The notes: generated by a model not told the origin, from the letters alone. A stretch of DNA of 64,000 bases from Paenibacillus alkalitolerans (GCF_016482785.1 NZ_JAEMXM010000001.1:124001-188000); one strand, 5' to 3'. Shown: positions 8,323 through 17,646, counted from the first letter of the stretch. Translations and numbers: made by a program.

Positions 8323-9792
8323 GTGAGAACGGGAGAAATCATTTTCTTAGGACTTAGCATGATCGGATGGGTTTATATTTTGTTTTCACGCAAACCGCTT
8401 CGTACATGGACAGGACGGTTGCTTGCGGCAAGTACCTTTGTTTCGTTGGCGTTCCATCTCTTATTCGAGGGATTGAGATGGCAGATGGTACCCGCATATA
8501 GTTTCTCGCCGGCAGCGGCAATCGTCATATTATTACGAAACACTTCGTTCGTGAGACGTACGGCCCGGTTTTGGATCGCTAAGACTTTCGTTGCAACTGT
8601 ATCATGCTTGTACGGCGGGATAGCCTTGCTTCTTCCGATTGTGCTGCCCGTATTTGAATTTGATTCTCCTTCCGGACAATATTCCGTCGGGAAAGTATCC
8701 TACCATCTGATCGACAATAATCGGGAAGAGATATTGACGGACTTGCCCGGCGATCGGAGGGAGTTGATGATTACCGTTTGGTACCCGGCTCTTACTCCCA
8801 ACAATAAAGCAGACCGTTCGCCATATATCGACCGTTGGTCAGAGATGGGCAAGGCGCTTTCCGGACAGTACGGAATACCGGATTTATTATTTACGCATTT
8901 ACGGCAAGTAAAAACGAACTCTTACTCCAGACTTGAAGTTGACGATCGGGAAAGGAAGTATCCGGTTGTTTTATTTTTACATGGGTTCCCGGGAATGCGC
9001 GAGACCAATACGTTCCTGGTGGAGGAACTGGCCAGCCACGGTTACATAGTCGTAGGTGTAGACCATCCGTATCATTCGATTGCGACGGTGTTTCCGGATG
9101 GAAGGTCGGCGCTTCTTGACAAAAACACGCCCAACATGCTCGACATCGAAGGTTCCGATAAATTCATTAGGGACGTCTGGGTGCCGGATTCCAGATTTGT
9201 AGTCAACGAGTTGATTACAATCAACGGTAAAGACCGCTACGGGTTGTTAACCGGAAAAATGGACCTGGAGCGCATAGGTGCGGTGGGACATTCATTCGGG
9301 GGAGCGGAAGCGGTGCAACTGCTTGTCCTCGAAGGCAGAATAAAGGCTGGTATCAATATGGACGGTACGCTGTTCGGCAGCGATTTTCCTGCAGAAGGAT
9401 TACATAAACCGCTATTGTACATGAATACGGACGACGATCGATGGGAAGAAGGGCTTCGTCTGCCCCCACCGCCGAAGGATATTCTCGAACAGTTAGGGAT
9501 TACGGCTGAACAGTTCGAGCAGCTCAAAACTACGATTGCCGATAGGAGAAAGAGCATTTACGAACATGCACATATCCTTACGCTGCATGGCGCAAAACAT
9601 ATGAGTTTTTCGGACTATTATTTGTGGAGCCCATATCTTGCCTTAACGGACGGAGTATCCCCGAAAACGCAGCACAATATAATCAACCTGTATACGGTGG
9701 CGTTTTTCGACCATTACCTGAAACTAAAGCAGAATCGGTTGACCGATTATCACGGAAACGACTATTCGTTTCAAACAGCGCGAATCGAGTAA
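8323..9792 (+). CDS. Membrane-anchored PAF-acetylhydrolase-like alpha/beta hydrolase
   Basis: A 489-residue protein: about four membrane helices in the first 120 residues, then an extracytoplasmic or cytoplasmic alpha/beta hydrolase. Visible features are the oxyanion strand VVLFLHGFPG, the nucleophile elbow GHSFGG with Ser324, an acidic stretch NTDDDRWEEG where the acid should lie, and the catalytic His426 in GAKHMSF. This arrangement fits the platelet-activating-factor acetylhydrolase family, serine esterases acting on short-chain esters or phospholipids. Start is GTG at 8323 after AAGGAAGG. Single-gene unit. Substrate unknown. Confidence 0.85.
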   Translation: MRTGEIIFLGLSMIGWVYILFSRKPLRTWTGRLLAASTFVSLAFHLLFEGLRWQMVPAYSFSPAAAIVILLRNTSFVRRTARFWIAKTFVATVSCLYGGIALLLPIVLPVFEFDSPSGQYSVGKVSYHLIDNNREEILTDLPGDRRELMITVWYPALTPNNKADRSPYIDRWSEMGKALSGQYGIPDLLFTHLRQVKTNSYSRLEVDDRERKYPVVLFLHGFPGMRETNTFLVEELASHGYIVVGVDHPYHSIATVFPDGRSALLDKNTPNMLDIEGSDKFIRDVWVPDSRFVVNELITINGKDRYGLLTGKMDLERIGAVGHSFGGAEAVQLLVLEGRIKAGINMDGTLFGSDFPAEGLHKPLLYMNTDDDRWEEGLRLPPPPKDILEQLGITAEQFEQLKTTIADRRKSIYEHAHILTLHGAKHMSFSDYYLWSPYLALTDGVSPKTQHNIINLYTVAFFDHYLKLKQNRLTDYHGNDYSFQTARIE

Positions 9793-9879
9793 GCCGAAAA
9801 GTGATTTTTTGCTAAAGATGCCCTGCCAGCCCAATAGTCGGCATAAAGATTAATAAGGCTGATTCGAGGGGGTAGGAAA

Positions 9880-11715
9880 ATGCAGCTGTTTTATACGGTT
9901 CGAGCCGGCGATTCGTTATTTCTGATTGCAAGAAGATGGGAACTGCCGATCCAATCTTTGATTGCGGCGAACAATTTGACTCCGCCGTACACGATTTTTG
10001 TCGGGCAACAGCTATCGGTTCCGCCTGGAGTGGATAGGGTGAGAGTTGAGCCGGGGGATTCGGTATACCGGATTTCTCAATCTTTCGGAGTTCCCGCATC
10101 GGTGATTATAGAGGCGAACCGTCTTCAACCGCCGTACGTCATTTATCCCGGTCAACTTCTCAAAGTTCCTCCGGGTGTACCGTATTATGTCGTTCAGCCG
10201 GGGGATACGCTGTTTGAAATTGCTCACCGGTATAACGTAATAAGCGGGGGGCAGGCGGCGCCTGAATTGATCCAACGGTTGAATAGGCTTCCTACTGTTT
10301 CGATTACGCCCGGTATGAGGCTCGCCATCCCATACGCCCCGCCGGGTGACGGGGGTCTGATAGCTTATACGACGGACGCAGCAGGAGAGTTCGATATATG
10401 GTTGTACAACCCCCGGAATGGTGCCGTTATACGTCTTACATACGGATTGGCCGATACTTTTTCCGTACCTGTTTGGTCACCGGATAGCAGAACGATCGCT
10501 TTCATCGGAAGGAACCGGATTATTTTTGTAATTGATGTCAATACCGGCGCCGTTGCCAGCATAGATCAAGTGGGAGAATTGCCTCCGCCCGGGCTTGACT
10601 GGTCGGCGGATAACCGGACATTGGCGTATGTAAAACAAGACGCGATCGTACTGTACGATATTGTTGCACACCGGTCTCGTACGATACCGCAGCCGGGCGT
10701 CTCGGAAGTGCAATGGTTCCCAATCGGCGACGAACTGCTCTTCGAAGCGCCCGATGAATCGGGAACGAGCCAGCTGTTCCGCATACGCACCGACGGAACC
10801 GGCAAGAGGCAGATCACCAGGAACACGGGCGGGCTGCTTCATAACATTCGGATTTCTCCCGACGGTTATTTTGCGCTATATACTACGCCTGGAGTAAGCA
10901 TTTCAATCATTCATACCGTAGAAATCGATACCGGCAACGATTTCGAGGTTCCGGGCGGACCGCTTGCCAAAAATTATTTTCCCGCATGGTCGCCCGACTC
11001 GACAAGAATTGCTTACAGTGCAACGGCTTTCGAAGACAGAGGGTACTTCTCGCTTATACGAATTGCCGGGAGCCGCGGAGAAAACGACAGCACTTGGGCG
11101 ATCTCCGATTGCTTCGCCACTCCCGTCGATTGGTCTCCGGACGCCAAGAAGGTCGTGTATCTTTCCGGCTGCAACGGCGGAGGCTTTGCGAGCGAGATAT
11201 GGTTATTCGATACGTCTCATCCTGTTCCCATACGCCTTCTTGCAGGTGGAAGGATTACGGCTGTCCAATGGTCACCGCAACCGATCGCCGGTTTACCTAA
11301 GAAAACATATACCAATCCGGTATACAAAGTTTCATTTGAGTATCCGGCACATTGGCGGAGGGTAACGGATGAGAGGTATGAAGGACCGGACGGATTTTTC
11401 CAAATATCCGCTATATCAGCCGGATCGGACATCCAAGAGGTTTGCCGGAATGAAGCGTTTCACCCTTTAAGGCCGTACGGGTCGCAGCCGCGAATATCTC
11501 CTGCGGTCATACGGGGCCAGGAGGCTTGCTATATTTTCCCGTCACCGGACCAACCTGCCGAAATGCGGGGCCAAGCGGCTCTCATCGTCCGGTATCCCCG
11601 GCCGGTTGTTATTGAAGGGCAGACGTACAACTACTTCATCTTATGGGCCGATCAAATGCATATTAACGAAATCTCTGCAACATTAACATTTTTAAATACA
11701 AAAAATTTTCCATAA
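9880..11715 (+). CDS. Three LysM domains plus PD40/WD40-like beta-propeller
   Basis: A 611-residue protein. Three LysM peptidoglycan-binding domains occupy about residues 4-48, 54-97 and 102-150 (YTVRAGDSLFLIA, RVEPGDSVYRIS, YVVQPGDTLFEIA). Then comes a TolB/PD40-type propeller with repeated WSPDSRTIAF, WSPDSTRIAY and WSPDAKKVVYL, and a C-terminal domain after VYKVSFEYPAHW. There is no signal peptide: the first LysM begins at residue 3. Signal-less LysM proteins such as SafA and YaaH of Bacillus are delivered to the spore surface by the mother cell, so a spore-envelope role is plausible here. ATG after GAGGGGGTAGG. Confidence 0.88.
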   Translation: MQLFYTVRAGDSLFLIARRWELPIQSLIAANNLTPPYTIFVGQQLSVPPGVDRVRVEPGDSVYRISQSFGVPASVIIEANRLQPPYVIYPGQLLKVPPGVPYYVVQPGDTLFEIAHRYNVISGGQAAPELIQRLNRLPTVSITPGMRLAIPYAPPGDGGLIAYTTDAAGEFDIWLYNPRNGAVIRLTYGLADTFSVPVWSPDSRTIAFIGRNRIIFVIDVNTGAVASIDQVGELPPPGLDWSADNRTLAYVKQDAIVLYDIVAHRSRTIPQPGVSEVQWFPIGDELLFEAPDESGTSQLFRIRTDGTGKRQITRNTGGLLHNIRISPDGYFALYTTPGVSISIIHTVEIDTGNDFEVPGGPLAKNYFPAWSPDSTRIAYSATAFEDRGYFSLIRIAGSRGENDSTWAISDCFATPVDWSPDAKKVVYLSGCNGGGFASEIWLFDTSHPVPIRLLAGGRITAVQWSPQPIAGLPKKTYTNPVYKVSFEYPAHWRRVTDERYEGPDGFFQISAISAGSDIQEVCRNEAFHPLRPYGSQPRISPAVIRGQEACYIFPSPDQPAEMRGQAALIVRYPRPVVIEGQTYNYFILWADQMHINEISATLTFLNTKNFP

Positions 11716-11790
11716 ATTGTGAACCTTTTCCATGCCTAGTACGTTAGTAGTATAGGACATACATACTGCCGTTTTAGGAGTGGAAAGTAA

Positions 11791-13224
11791 TTGAAACGAA
11801 TAGTGTTGAAGCGTGCCAAGTTGAGGATTATTGCAGTTCTTGCGTTTTCGATGCTCGTCGCTTGTTCGAGCGGAGGCGCTCCCAAACAAGTGCTCGCGCC
11901 ATTGGCCGAGGGAGAAGAGGTGACGATCAAGGTAACTTATTGGGACGAGAACATATTTTATCAGCATTTCGGAAACTTGTTCATCGCTCAGCATCCGAAT
12001 ATCGATATCGAGGTCGTATCTACTAGAGGCTTGTACAGCCCCGATAAAGACCGGTCCGAAGCGATGAAAGAGCTAATTGAGAAAGAGCAACCGGATGTCC
12101 TGTTGTTAGACGATTATTTGTTAGAGCCCCTTATTAAAGAGGGGATGCTGTACGAGCTTGATCCCGTCATGGAACAGGACGGATTCGCGCTTAAGGGAAT
12201 ACTTCCGTCCGCCATTGAGAAAATACGCCGGCATGGGGATGGGAAGCTGTTCGGTTTGGCGCCGACCTTTTCAAGCTATGTAATATATTATAATAAGTCA
12301 TTGTTCGAGGAGCACGGCGTACCGCTGCCGAAAGACGGCATGACGTGGGAAGAGACGCTGCAGCTGGCGGAACGGTTTCCGGTGGACGGGTCCGAAGAAG
12401 AGCGCGTTTACGGTTTGGAAGCATTCGGTGGTTCTACATACTATTACTTTTTACGCTTTGGCATGGATCAAGGTCTTTCCTATTTGGATACCGCAAACAA
12501 GAAGGTAACGCTGAATACGGATTCTTGGAAGCAGGCTGCGGAAACTGCGCTGCGCTTCCAACGTTCGAAAGCAATATACGTGGAGAAGCCGTTTAACCCG
12601 AAACAGGGGGAAACATATGACAATCATTTGCGCAGGGATCCCTTCTTGACCGGCCGGCTTGCTATGAAGATGACAGGCTCCTGGTATATGAACCAACTGA
12701 AGGAGGCGAAAGACCGGTTCGGGGAGAAGTCCGCATACGAATGGGATGTGGTCACGATCCCGGTGCATCCCGACAATCCTACGGAAACGAACTATTTTAA
12801 TTTGTCGGATATTTTCAGCATTAACGCAAAATCGGCCAATCTTCGCGCCGCATGGGAGTTTGTGAAGTACGTCAACTCGGACACGATGGCCAAGATTACG
12901 GCCCGCTCTCCGATATTCGGCGGGCTTCCCGTGCGAACGGAACATATTCGGAACGATGAAGGGAAACATATGGAGGCTTTCTACAGCTTAAAGCCGAGCA
13001 CGAAAGATACGTATGCCGATTACGGCGAGCTTCCGAGATCGTTTTTCGAAGAGTCGGATAAGATTTTGCCTAAACATTGGGACGCGTTGGTCAAAGAAGA
13101 AGTAACTATCGAGGAAGCATTGCGTTTGATGGAAACTGAATTACAGGCCGTGCTTGACAAAGCGATTGAGAATGTGGAGAAGAGCGGCGAGGAAAGCGGT
13201 GAAGGTTCCGAAGCCGGCGCTTGA
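11791..13224 (+). CDS. Orphan extracellular solute-binding lipoprotein (family 1)
   Basis: A 477-residue sugar-type binding protein. The N-terminus has a basic stretch then IIAVLAFSMLVACSS, a lipobox with Cys about residue 28. The SBP_bac_1 core follows (VTYWDENIFYQHFGNLFIAQHPNIDIEVV; later TGSWYMNQL and the domain-closing helix region). The tail is Glu/Gly/Ser-rich and acidic, unusual for the family. Start is TTG at 11791 after TTTTAGGAGTGG. No permease or ATPase gene is adjacent, so it either serves a distant transporter or acts as a sensor component. A terminator follows. Confidence 0.9.
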   Translation: MKRIVLKRAKLRIIAVLAFSMLVACSSGGAPKQVLAPLAEGEEVTIKVTYWDENIFYQHFGNLFIAQHPNIDIEVVSTRGLYSPDKDRSEAMKELIEKEQPDVLLLDDYLLEPLIKEGMLYELDPVMEQDGFALKGILPSAIEKIRRHGDGKLFGLAPTFSSYVIYYNKSLFEEHGVPLPKDGMTWEETLQLAERFPVDGSEEERVYGLEAFGGSTYYYFLRFGMDQGLSYLDTANKKVTLNTDSWKQAAETALRFQRSKAIYVEKPFNPKQGETYDNHLRRDPFLTGRLAMKMTGSWYMNQLKEAKDRFGEKSAYEWDVVTIPVHPDNPTETNYFNLSDIFSINAKSANLRAAWEFVKYVNSDTMAKITARSPIFGGLPVRTEHIRNDEGKHMEAFYSLKPSTKDTYADYGELPRSFFEESDKILPKHWDALVKEEVTIEEALRLMETELQAVLDKAIENVEKSGEESGEGSEAGA

Positions 13225-13230
13225 ATGTTT

Positions 13231-13266
13231 TGAGACCGGGAGAACTGGCGCTCCCGGTCTCATTTG
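13231..13266 (+). terminator. Intrinsic terminator after the orphan binding protein
   Basis: GAGACCGGGAG (13232-13242) pairs with CTCCCGGTCTC (13251-13261) across an eight-base loop and is followed by ATTTGTT. Confidence 0.85.
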
Positions 13267-13311
13267 TTAGTCTGTCAGCTTTATCGTCTAGTTGCATCCC
13301 GCCGCCCGTCC

Positions 13312-13613
13312 TGTTCCAGAGTGAAACACGGTGGTTCACGGATGAATCACGTTGTGCCGGAATGGAACAAGAGGCGGAGTGCGCGGCACGCTTGTTCCAG
13401 AGTGAAACACGGTGGTTCACGGATGAACCACAGTGTCGGAATGGAACAAGAGGCGCAGTGCGCGGCACGCTTGTTCCAGAGTGAAACACGGTGGTTCAAG
13501 GATGAACCACGTTGTGCCGGAATGGAACAAGAGGCGGAGTGCGCGGCACGCTTGTTCCAGAGTGAAACACGGTGGTTCACGGATGAACCACGTTGTGCCG
13601 GAACGGAACAAGC
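13312..13613. repeat. Tandem array of four palindromic units, period about 81 bases
   Basis: Units begin with TGTTCCAGAGTG at 13312, 13393, 13472 and 13553, spaced 81, 79 and 81 bases. Each contains GTGGTTCA-N4-TGAACCAC as a near-perfect hairpin core, flanked by TGTTCC and GGAACA that can extend the stem; the last unit stops after its closing GGAACA. The 79-base unit would shift any reading frame, so the long open frames across it on both strands are probably not genes. It resembles an expanded repetitive extragenic palindrome. Confidence 0.85.
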
Positions 13614-13685
13614 GAGATTGGGCCTGTTGAAGCAACTAGGTATGTTAAATAGCGATACGCGCCAACGAGAAGTTCTAACGATACT

Positions 13686-13763
13686 GTCGTCAAGAAAGCA
13701 GCTTAAGGGATAACTTCCCTCCCGCGCCTTTGCTTGGGCTACGTCCTCCATCAAAACAAAAAC
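13686..13763. repeat. Dispersed repeat, copy 1
   Basis: From TGTCGTCAAGAAAGC to CATCAAAACAAAAAC this segment matches 33551-33626 almost base for base in the part CTTGGGCTACGTCCTCCATC and AAAACAAAAAC, with a few substitutions before it. Both copies are intergenic. It is not recognised. Downstream to 13958 I see only unremarkable sequence with a small CCATCG/CGATGG inverted repeat at 13774-13788. Confidence 0.7.
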
Positions 13764-13958
13764 ATACTATTCTCCATCGTCCCGATGGATAATCCAACCT
13801 GCTCACGCAAACGGGCGTCCGCTACGACGGCAATCAAATCAAGCAAGTGTTTACAACCTGGTGAAAATGCGATCGAAATAATTCCAACGGTGAGTAGTCA
13901 TTGATTTACCGTCTTGCTTCCGGTGGTTTCGTAATTGCGCCGGCGTGCCGCCGCTGAA

Positions 13959-15113
13959 TTATTCGGTTACGGTTACGCCGCCGATTAACGCTTTATGAAG
14001 CTCGGTTCTCCAATTACCCAGCTGCCTGTCATACACGCCGAACCCAGCGGCGAACTCCCAGTAAGCCCACGGAATATTTCTCTTCTCGGCTTCGCTTCGG
14101 ACAAATTCCGTCCATTTCACACGAGATGCCATATCCGACTTCGAATAAGCGCCGAATTCTCCCAGCCACAATGGGCGATCGTTTTCCTTCGCCCATGCGG
14201 CCGCTTTATCGAAATCCCGGACGACTTGTTCGGGACCGGCCGGATTTTTATCGGGAGACAATGAATGATAGTCTTCAAACCAACGCTTTACCCAATCAAT
14301 CTTGATGGCGGCATCCGCGGGCGTTACCTGAGAATCGGGAGGTCCGGGCCATGTTACTCCCGTAGTGCCGACCTCCGGACCGCCCCATTCGGCCCCTTGA
14401 TGAGTGTATAGGTACGGATCGTAATAATGAAATGTAACAATCGCATTCTTCTCTTCCTCGGGTACGGATAAGCTTGTCAATCCGCGTATTCCGCCCCAAT
14501 CGGACGTGCCGATAATAAGCGTCCGGCGCGTGTCCGTCATACGGATTTCGGCAATCGTGTCCGCCAGTAGATCGTTCCAAGCGCGCCAGGAAAGGTTCCC
14601 GTGCGGCTCATTCAACGGTTCAAAGTAAAGAGAGAGGGGGCGATCTTTATATCGGCCGGCGATTTGTCTCCATATGCCGATAAACCGATCCTTATGAGCT
14701 TCGGGTGAGTCGAACAATTCATCATAATGATGTACATTGATTACAACGTTTAATCCTTGTGATTGGGCCTGGTCTATAACCCAGTCGATCCGTTCGGCGA
14801 ACGCCTCTTCTATTGTGTAAGGGGGTTCAGTTGCGGCATGGGATGACCATTTGATCGGGACGCGAACCGTGTCGAAACCGCCTTCTTTGATAATTTTAAA
14901 GTACGATTCCTGCAGCGTAACACCCCATTGTCCTTCGACAGGTGCCTCCAGCGCATTTCCCAGATTTATGCCTTTGCCTAGCTTGTCAGCCTGCAAGAAA
15001 GGATCCGGCATCATGTCACTCTCCTTTACGGAGTCAGCGGGGAAACAGGAAGTTAATAACAACAGTATCAAAATGAACGACTGCAAAGGAAGGTACTGTT
15101 TCAAGATTCTCAA
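13959..15113 (-). CDS. GH5 endoglucanase-like lipoprotein
   Basis: A cellulase-type glycoside hydrolase of family 5, a (beta/alpha)8 retaining enzyme. GINLGNALEAP near the mature start is a GH5 signature. The acid/base is Glu169 in YFEPLNEP and the nucleophile Glu319 in LWLGEFGAY; HHYDE and HYYDPY line the cleft. The chosen TTG at 15113 follows GGGGTGG and gives a signal peptide ending LLLTSC with lipid-attached Cys23 (384 residues). The frame extends upstream to 15242, but that part is not signal-like; a GTG at 15122 is also possible. Anchored outside the membrane, it probably cuts beta-1,4-glucan or mannan. A cre-like box lies upstream. Confidence 0.9.
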   Translation of the reverse strand: MRILKQYLPLQSFILILLLLTSCFPADSVKESDMMPDPFLQADKLGKGINLGNALEAPVEGQWGVTLQESYFKIIKEGGFDTVRVPIKWSSHAATEPPYTIEEAFAERIDWVIDQAQSQGLNVVINVHHYDELFDSPEAHKDRFIGIWRQIAGRYKDRPLSLYFEPLNEPHGNLSWRAWNDLLADTIAEIRMTDTRRTLIIGTSDWGGIRGLTSLSVPEEEKNAIVTFHYYDPYLYTHQGAEWGGPEVGTTGVTWPGPPDSQVTPADAAIKIDWVKRWFEDYHSLSPDKNPAGPEQVVRDFDKAAAWAKENDRPLWLGEFGAYSKSDMASRVKWTEFVRSEAEKRNIPWAYWEFAAGFGVYDRQLGNWRTELHKALIGGVTVTE

Positions 15114-15154
15114 TACCGCCACCCCGCTATGCCAATATTCACCTTCCACATTAT

Positions 15155-15168
15155 TGTAAGCGCATCCA
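15155..15168 (-). promoter_or_regulatory. Candidate CcpA cre box upstream of the GH5 gene
   Basis: TGTAAGCGCATCCA fits the cre consensus TGWAARCGYTWNCW at 13 of 14 positions. It lies about 42 bases upstream of the GH5 start codon, consistent with catabolite repression of a polysaccharidase. CcpA itself is not in the window. Confidence 0.5.
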
Positions 15169-15235
15169 ACATAATTTGTAAATAACTTTCGAGCGCTCCT
15201 TTTTGGTATACACCGCTTTATAGATAACACGAAAA

Positions 15236-15252
15236 ATAACAAATATTGTTAT
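15236..15252. promoter_or_regulatory. Palindrome between the divergent GH5 and LacI genes
   Basis: ATAACAA-ATA-TTGTTAT is a perfect inverted repeat with seven-base arms, placed between the divergent GH5 and LacI-regulator genes and 35 bases upstream of the -35 of the latter. It may be an operator for one of the tandem LacI proteins. Confidence 0.45.
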
Positions 15253-15286
15253 GTATAACTTTATGTTGCATTAACTAACCCCAATG

Positions 15287-15315
15287 TTGACGTGGAGTAA
15301 ATTACCCATTATAGT
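15287..15315 (+). promoter_or_regulatory. Sigma-A type promoter for the first LacI gene
   Basis: TTGACG at 15287-15292, a 17-base spacer, then TATAGT at 15310-15315. The regulator starts at 15387. Confidence 0.6.
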
Positions 15316-15386
15316 AGAAATGCCTAACAAAAACCTAACATATTTAAATGCGTGTTCTTGCGTTGACAAAATTGGAGTGATAACGG

Positions 15387-16475
15387 TTGACAAAAAAAGT
15401 GACGATGCAACAAATTGCCGACCATCTCGGGGTCTCGAAATTTGCAGTCTCCAAAGCTCTCTCCGGCAAAGCCGGCGTGAGTGTGAAAACTAGAGAACGC
15501 ATCTTTAAAGCAGCCAAGCAACTCGGATATTTTTCACGGAAGCATGATAGGTTTAAACAGGCACCGGCAATATCAAAAGCATCCTCCACAGGAGTTGTTG
15601 TGGTATTGTTTCCCGATGTGCGCTTTCAGACGCAGGAGTCTTCGTACTGGGCGCCTATTGTGGAAGGGATAACACATGAACTGACAAATAACGGTTTGGA
15701 TATGGTGGCTATTACGGAGCTTGTCGGCGACAATGCGATAAATGTTATTAATCCGGCAAGCATTGACGGCACAATCAGCGTCGGACCTGTGAGCAACGCG
15801 TTGCTGTCGGAGCTTGGAAGATGGGGGTTGCCGCTAATAACGATCGATAATGAAACTTCCTCGGATGCGGAGACGGACTGTCTGTTTACCGATAATTTTA
15901 ATTCCGTTCGCCGATTAACCGATCAATTAATCGGTGCCGGTCATCGATCCTTGCAATTTGTGGGAGACGTTCGCTATGCCAGAAGCTTTTATGACCGGTG
16001 GTTAGGGTTTCGTTCTTCTTTGGAAGAGCACGGCATCCCGTATAGTCCGGAACAAGGCCTTATTCGGCTTAGCGAGAGCAGCTTTCACAACTTCGAAGAA
16101 TTGGTCGGGATCATATCCGGACTAGTTCAACGCGATGCGCTCCCTGGCGCGTTCGTTTGCGCATGCGACAAAATTGCCATGATGACGATTGAAGCGTTGC
16201 GCAGTCTGGGTCTGAGCGTTCCTTCCGATTGCTCGGTAACCGGTTTTGACAACATCGAAGAGTGCGCCAAATTCACCCCTATGCTGACAACGATCGATGT
16301 ACCGAAGCAATGGCTCGGAATTCGCGCCGTTCAAATGCTGCTTTGGAGAACGCGGTTTCGCGAAGCGCCTCCGGAGAAAATATATGTTCCAGCGGAGATC
16401 GTAAATCGAGAGTCGACCTCCATTCCCAAAATAAGAAAGATAGCCGATATGTCGATTAATGTTGAAAATTGTTAA
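15387..16475 (+). CDS. LacI-family transcriptional regulator
   Basis: A 362-residue regulator with an N-terminal LacI helix-turn-helix (TMQQIADHLGVSKFAVSKALSGKAGVS, about residues 6-31) and hinge, then a periplasmic-binding-like effector domain ending in the usual ATTIDVP-like region (MLTTIDVPKQWLG). Start is TTG at 15387 preceded by GGAGTGATAACGG. It binds a sugar or sugar derivative and should control the transport operon downstream. The next gene is a clear paralogue sharing YWxPxxxGI, the FTDNF segment and SFYxRWL. Effector unknown. Confidence 0.92.
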   Translation: MTKKVTMQQIADHLGVSKFAVSKALSGKAGVSVKTRERIFKAAKQLGYFSRKHDRFKQAPAISKASSTGVVVVLFPDVRFQTQESSYWAPIVEGITHELTNNGLDMVAITELVGDNAINVINPASIDGTISVGPVSNALLSELGRWGLPLITIDNETSSDAETDCLFTDNFNSVRRLTDQLIGAGHRSLQFVGDVRYARSFYDRWLGFRSSLEEHGIPYSPEQGLIRLSESSFHNFEELVGIISGLVQRDALPGAFVCACDKIAMMTIEALRSLGLSVPSDCSVTGFDNIEECAKFTPMLTTIDVPKQWLGIRAVQMLLWRTRFREAPPEKIYVPAEIVNRESTSIPKIRKIADMSINVENC

Positions 16476-16537
16476 AAGATAGTTGAATATTAAGAGATAG
16501 CTGGACAAATGAAGCGAACATCATTTTTATCGATTGG

Positions 16538-17572
16538 ATGAGGTGCATGAGGGGAAAAGTGACGATTCAGGAGATCGCGGATCTCGCAGGCGTTTCCAAA
16601 TTTGCCGTATCCCGCGCTCTGGCCGGCAAGTCCGGTGTTAGCGATCAGACGAGGGAGAAGATTTTAAAGATGGCAGGGCAGCTCGGTTATTTTAAAAACA
16701 ACGAACCAAAACGTTTTGCCGGCGAACTGCAGGATCATAACGGCATTCATTGGTCCGGGACGATTGTCGTTTTGTTCCCGAACATCCGATACCAAAACAG
16801 GGAATCGCTCTATTGGGGGCCGGTTTTCGACGGGATTTCGACTCGTTTGAACCAAAAGGGACTCGACATTCTTACCCTTACCGAACCTTCGAGCGATCAC
16901 GTGTTTTCCGTGCTCAAGCCGGAAGCGATCCGGGGGATCGTTACGATCGGCACAATATCGACTCAGATTCTGCTCGACATTGGAGAACTGAACATTCCGG
17001 TTGTTATGGTCGACCATATGGATCCGGTGTTCCAATGCGATACTGTTTTCACGGATAATTTCTACTGTATGAAGGACATGATGATCAAGCTAGTGAGCAA
17101 GGGCTACAGGAAATTTCAGTTCGTCGGCAATATCCGTGACGCGCAAAGCTTCTATGAGCGATGGCTCGCCTATAAGGCTACGCTGGAAGAGCATGACATC
17201 GAGCTGAACCAAAATCCTCTCCTCATCGGGCCGGAGGCGAACGATATGTATAAGCTCATTCCGCAAGTTCCGCTCGATGCGCTGCCGGAGGTATTCGTAT
17301 GCGCGAACGACTCCAACGCCGTCTTCTTGATCGACGAGCTTCGAAAACGCGGCTTGAACGTTCCGGACGCCTGCGTCGTCACCGGGTTTGACAATGTGAA
17401 CGAAACATATCCGATCATGGCGACGGTCAACGTTAACAAGGAACTGCTGGGCATGCGGGCGGTCGACCAAATGTTATGGCGTATCGTGAACAGGGATTCC
17501 GCGTTCGAACGCAAACTGATTTACGGCGATATTATCGTCAGGGACGATTACGCCGGCCAGCCTCCCGCTTAA
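16538..17572 (+). CDS. Second LacI-family transcriptional regulator, tandem paralogue
   Basis: A 344-residue protein with HTH TIQEIADLAGVSKFAVSRALAGKSGVS and a sugar-binding effector domain. It aligns throughout with the preceding gene (IVVLFPNIRYQ against VVVLFPDVRFQ; CVVTGFDNVNE against CSVTGFDNIEE), so the pair arose by duplication. ATG at 16538 or 16547, or GTG at 16559 behind GAGGGG, are all possible starts; the HTH begins just after the last. It is followed by a terminator and then a binding-protein gene whose promoter contains a palindrome, making self or neighbour control likely. Confidence 0.92.
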   Translation: MRCMRGKVTIQEIADLAGVSKFAVSRALAGKSGVSDQTREKILKMAGQLGYFKNNEPKRFAGELQDHNGIHWSGTIVVLFPNIRYQNRESLYWGPVFDGISTRLNQKGLDILTLTEPSSDHVFSVLKPEAIRGIVTIGTISTQILLDIGELNIPVVMVDHMDPVFQCDTVFTDNFYCMKDMMIKLVSKGYRKFQFVGNIRDAQSFYERWLAYKATLEEHDIELNQNPLLIGPEANDMYKLIPQVPLDALPEVFVCANDSNAVFLIDELRKRGLNVPDACVVTGFDNVNETYPIMATVNVNKELLGMRAVDQMLWRIVNRDSAFERKLIYGDIIVRDDYAGQPPA

Positions 17573-17595
17573 CCGGAAGATATTGATACTTTCGC

Positions 17596-17646
17596 GGGCT
17601 ATCCTCTAGTCATCAAATGATGACTAAGGGATAGCTCGTTTATTTT
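17596..17646 (+). terminator. Long intrinsic terminator after the LacI pair
   Basis: GGGCTATCC, three bases, AGTCATCA then AAT and TGATGACT, three bases, GGATAGCTC form an extended stem with a small internal bulge, followed by GTTTATTTT. Confidence 0.85.

Noticed and set aside
13312-13613. CRISPR array
   Set aside because: The units are nearly identical throughout, without unique spacers, and no cas genes are present.
13221-13754. Several open frames on both strands across the tandem repeat, giving 27-residue repeated peptides
   Set aside because: They arise from the 81-base period being a multiple of three; the 79-base unit breaks the frame and there are no ribosome sites.
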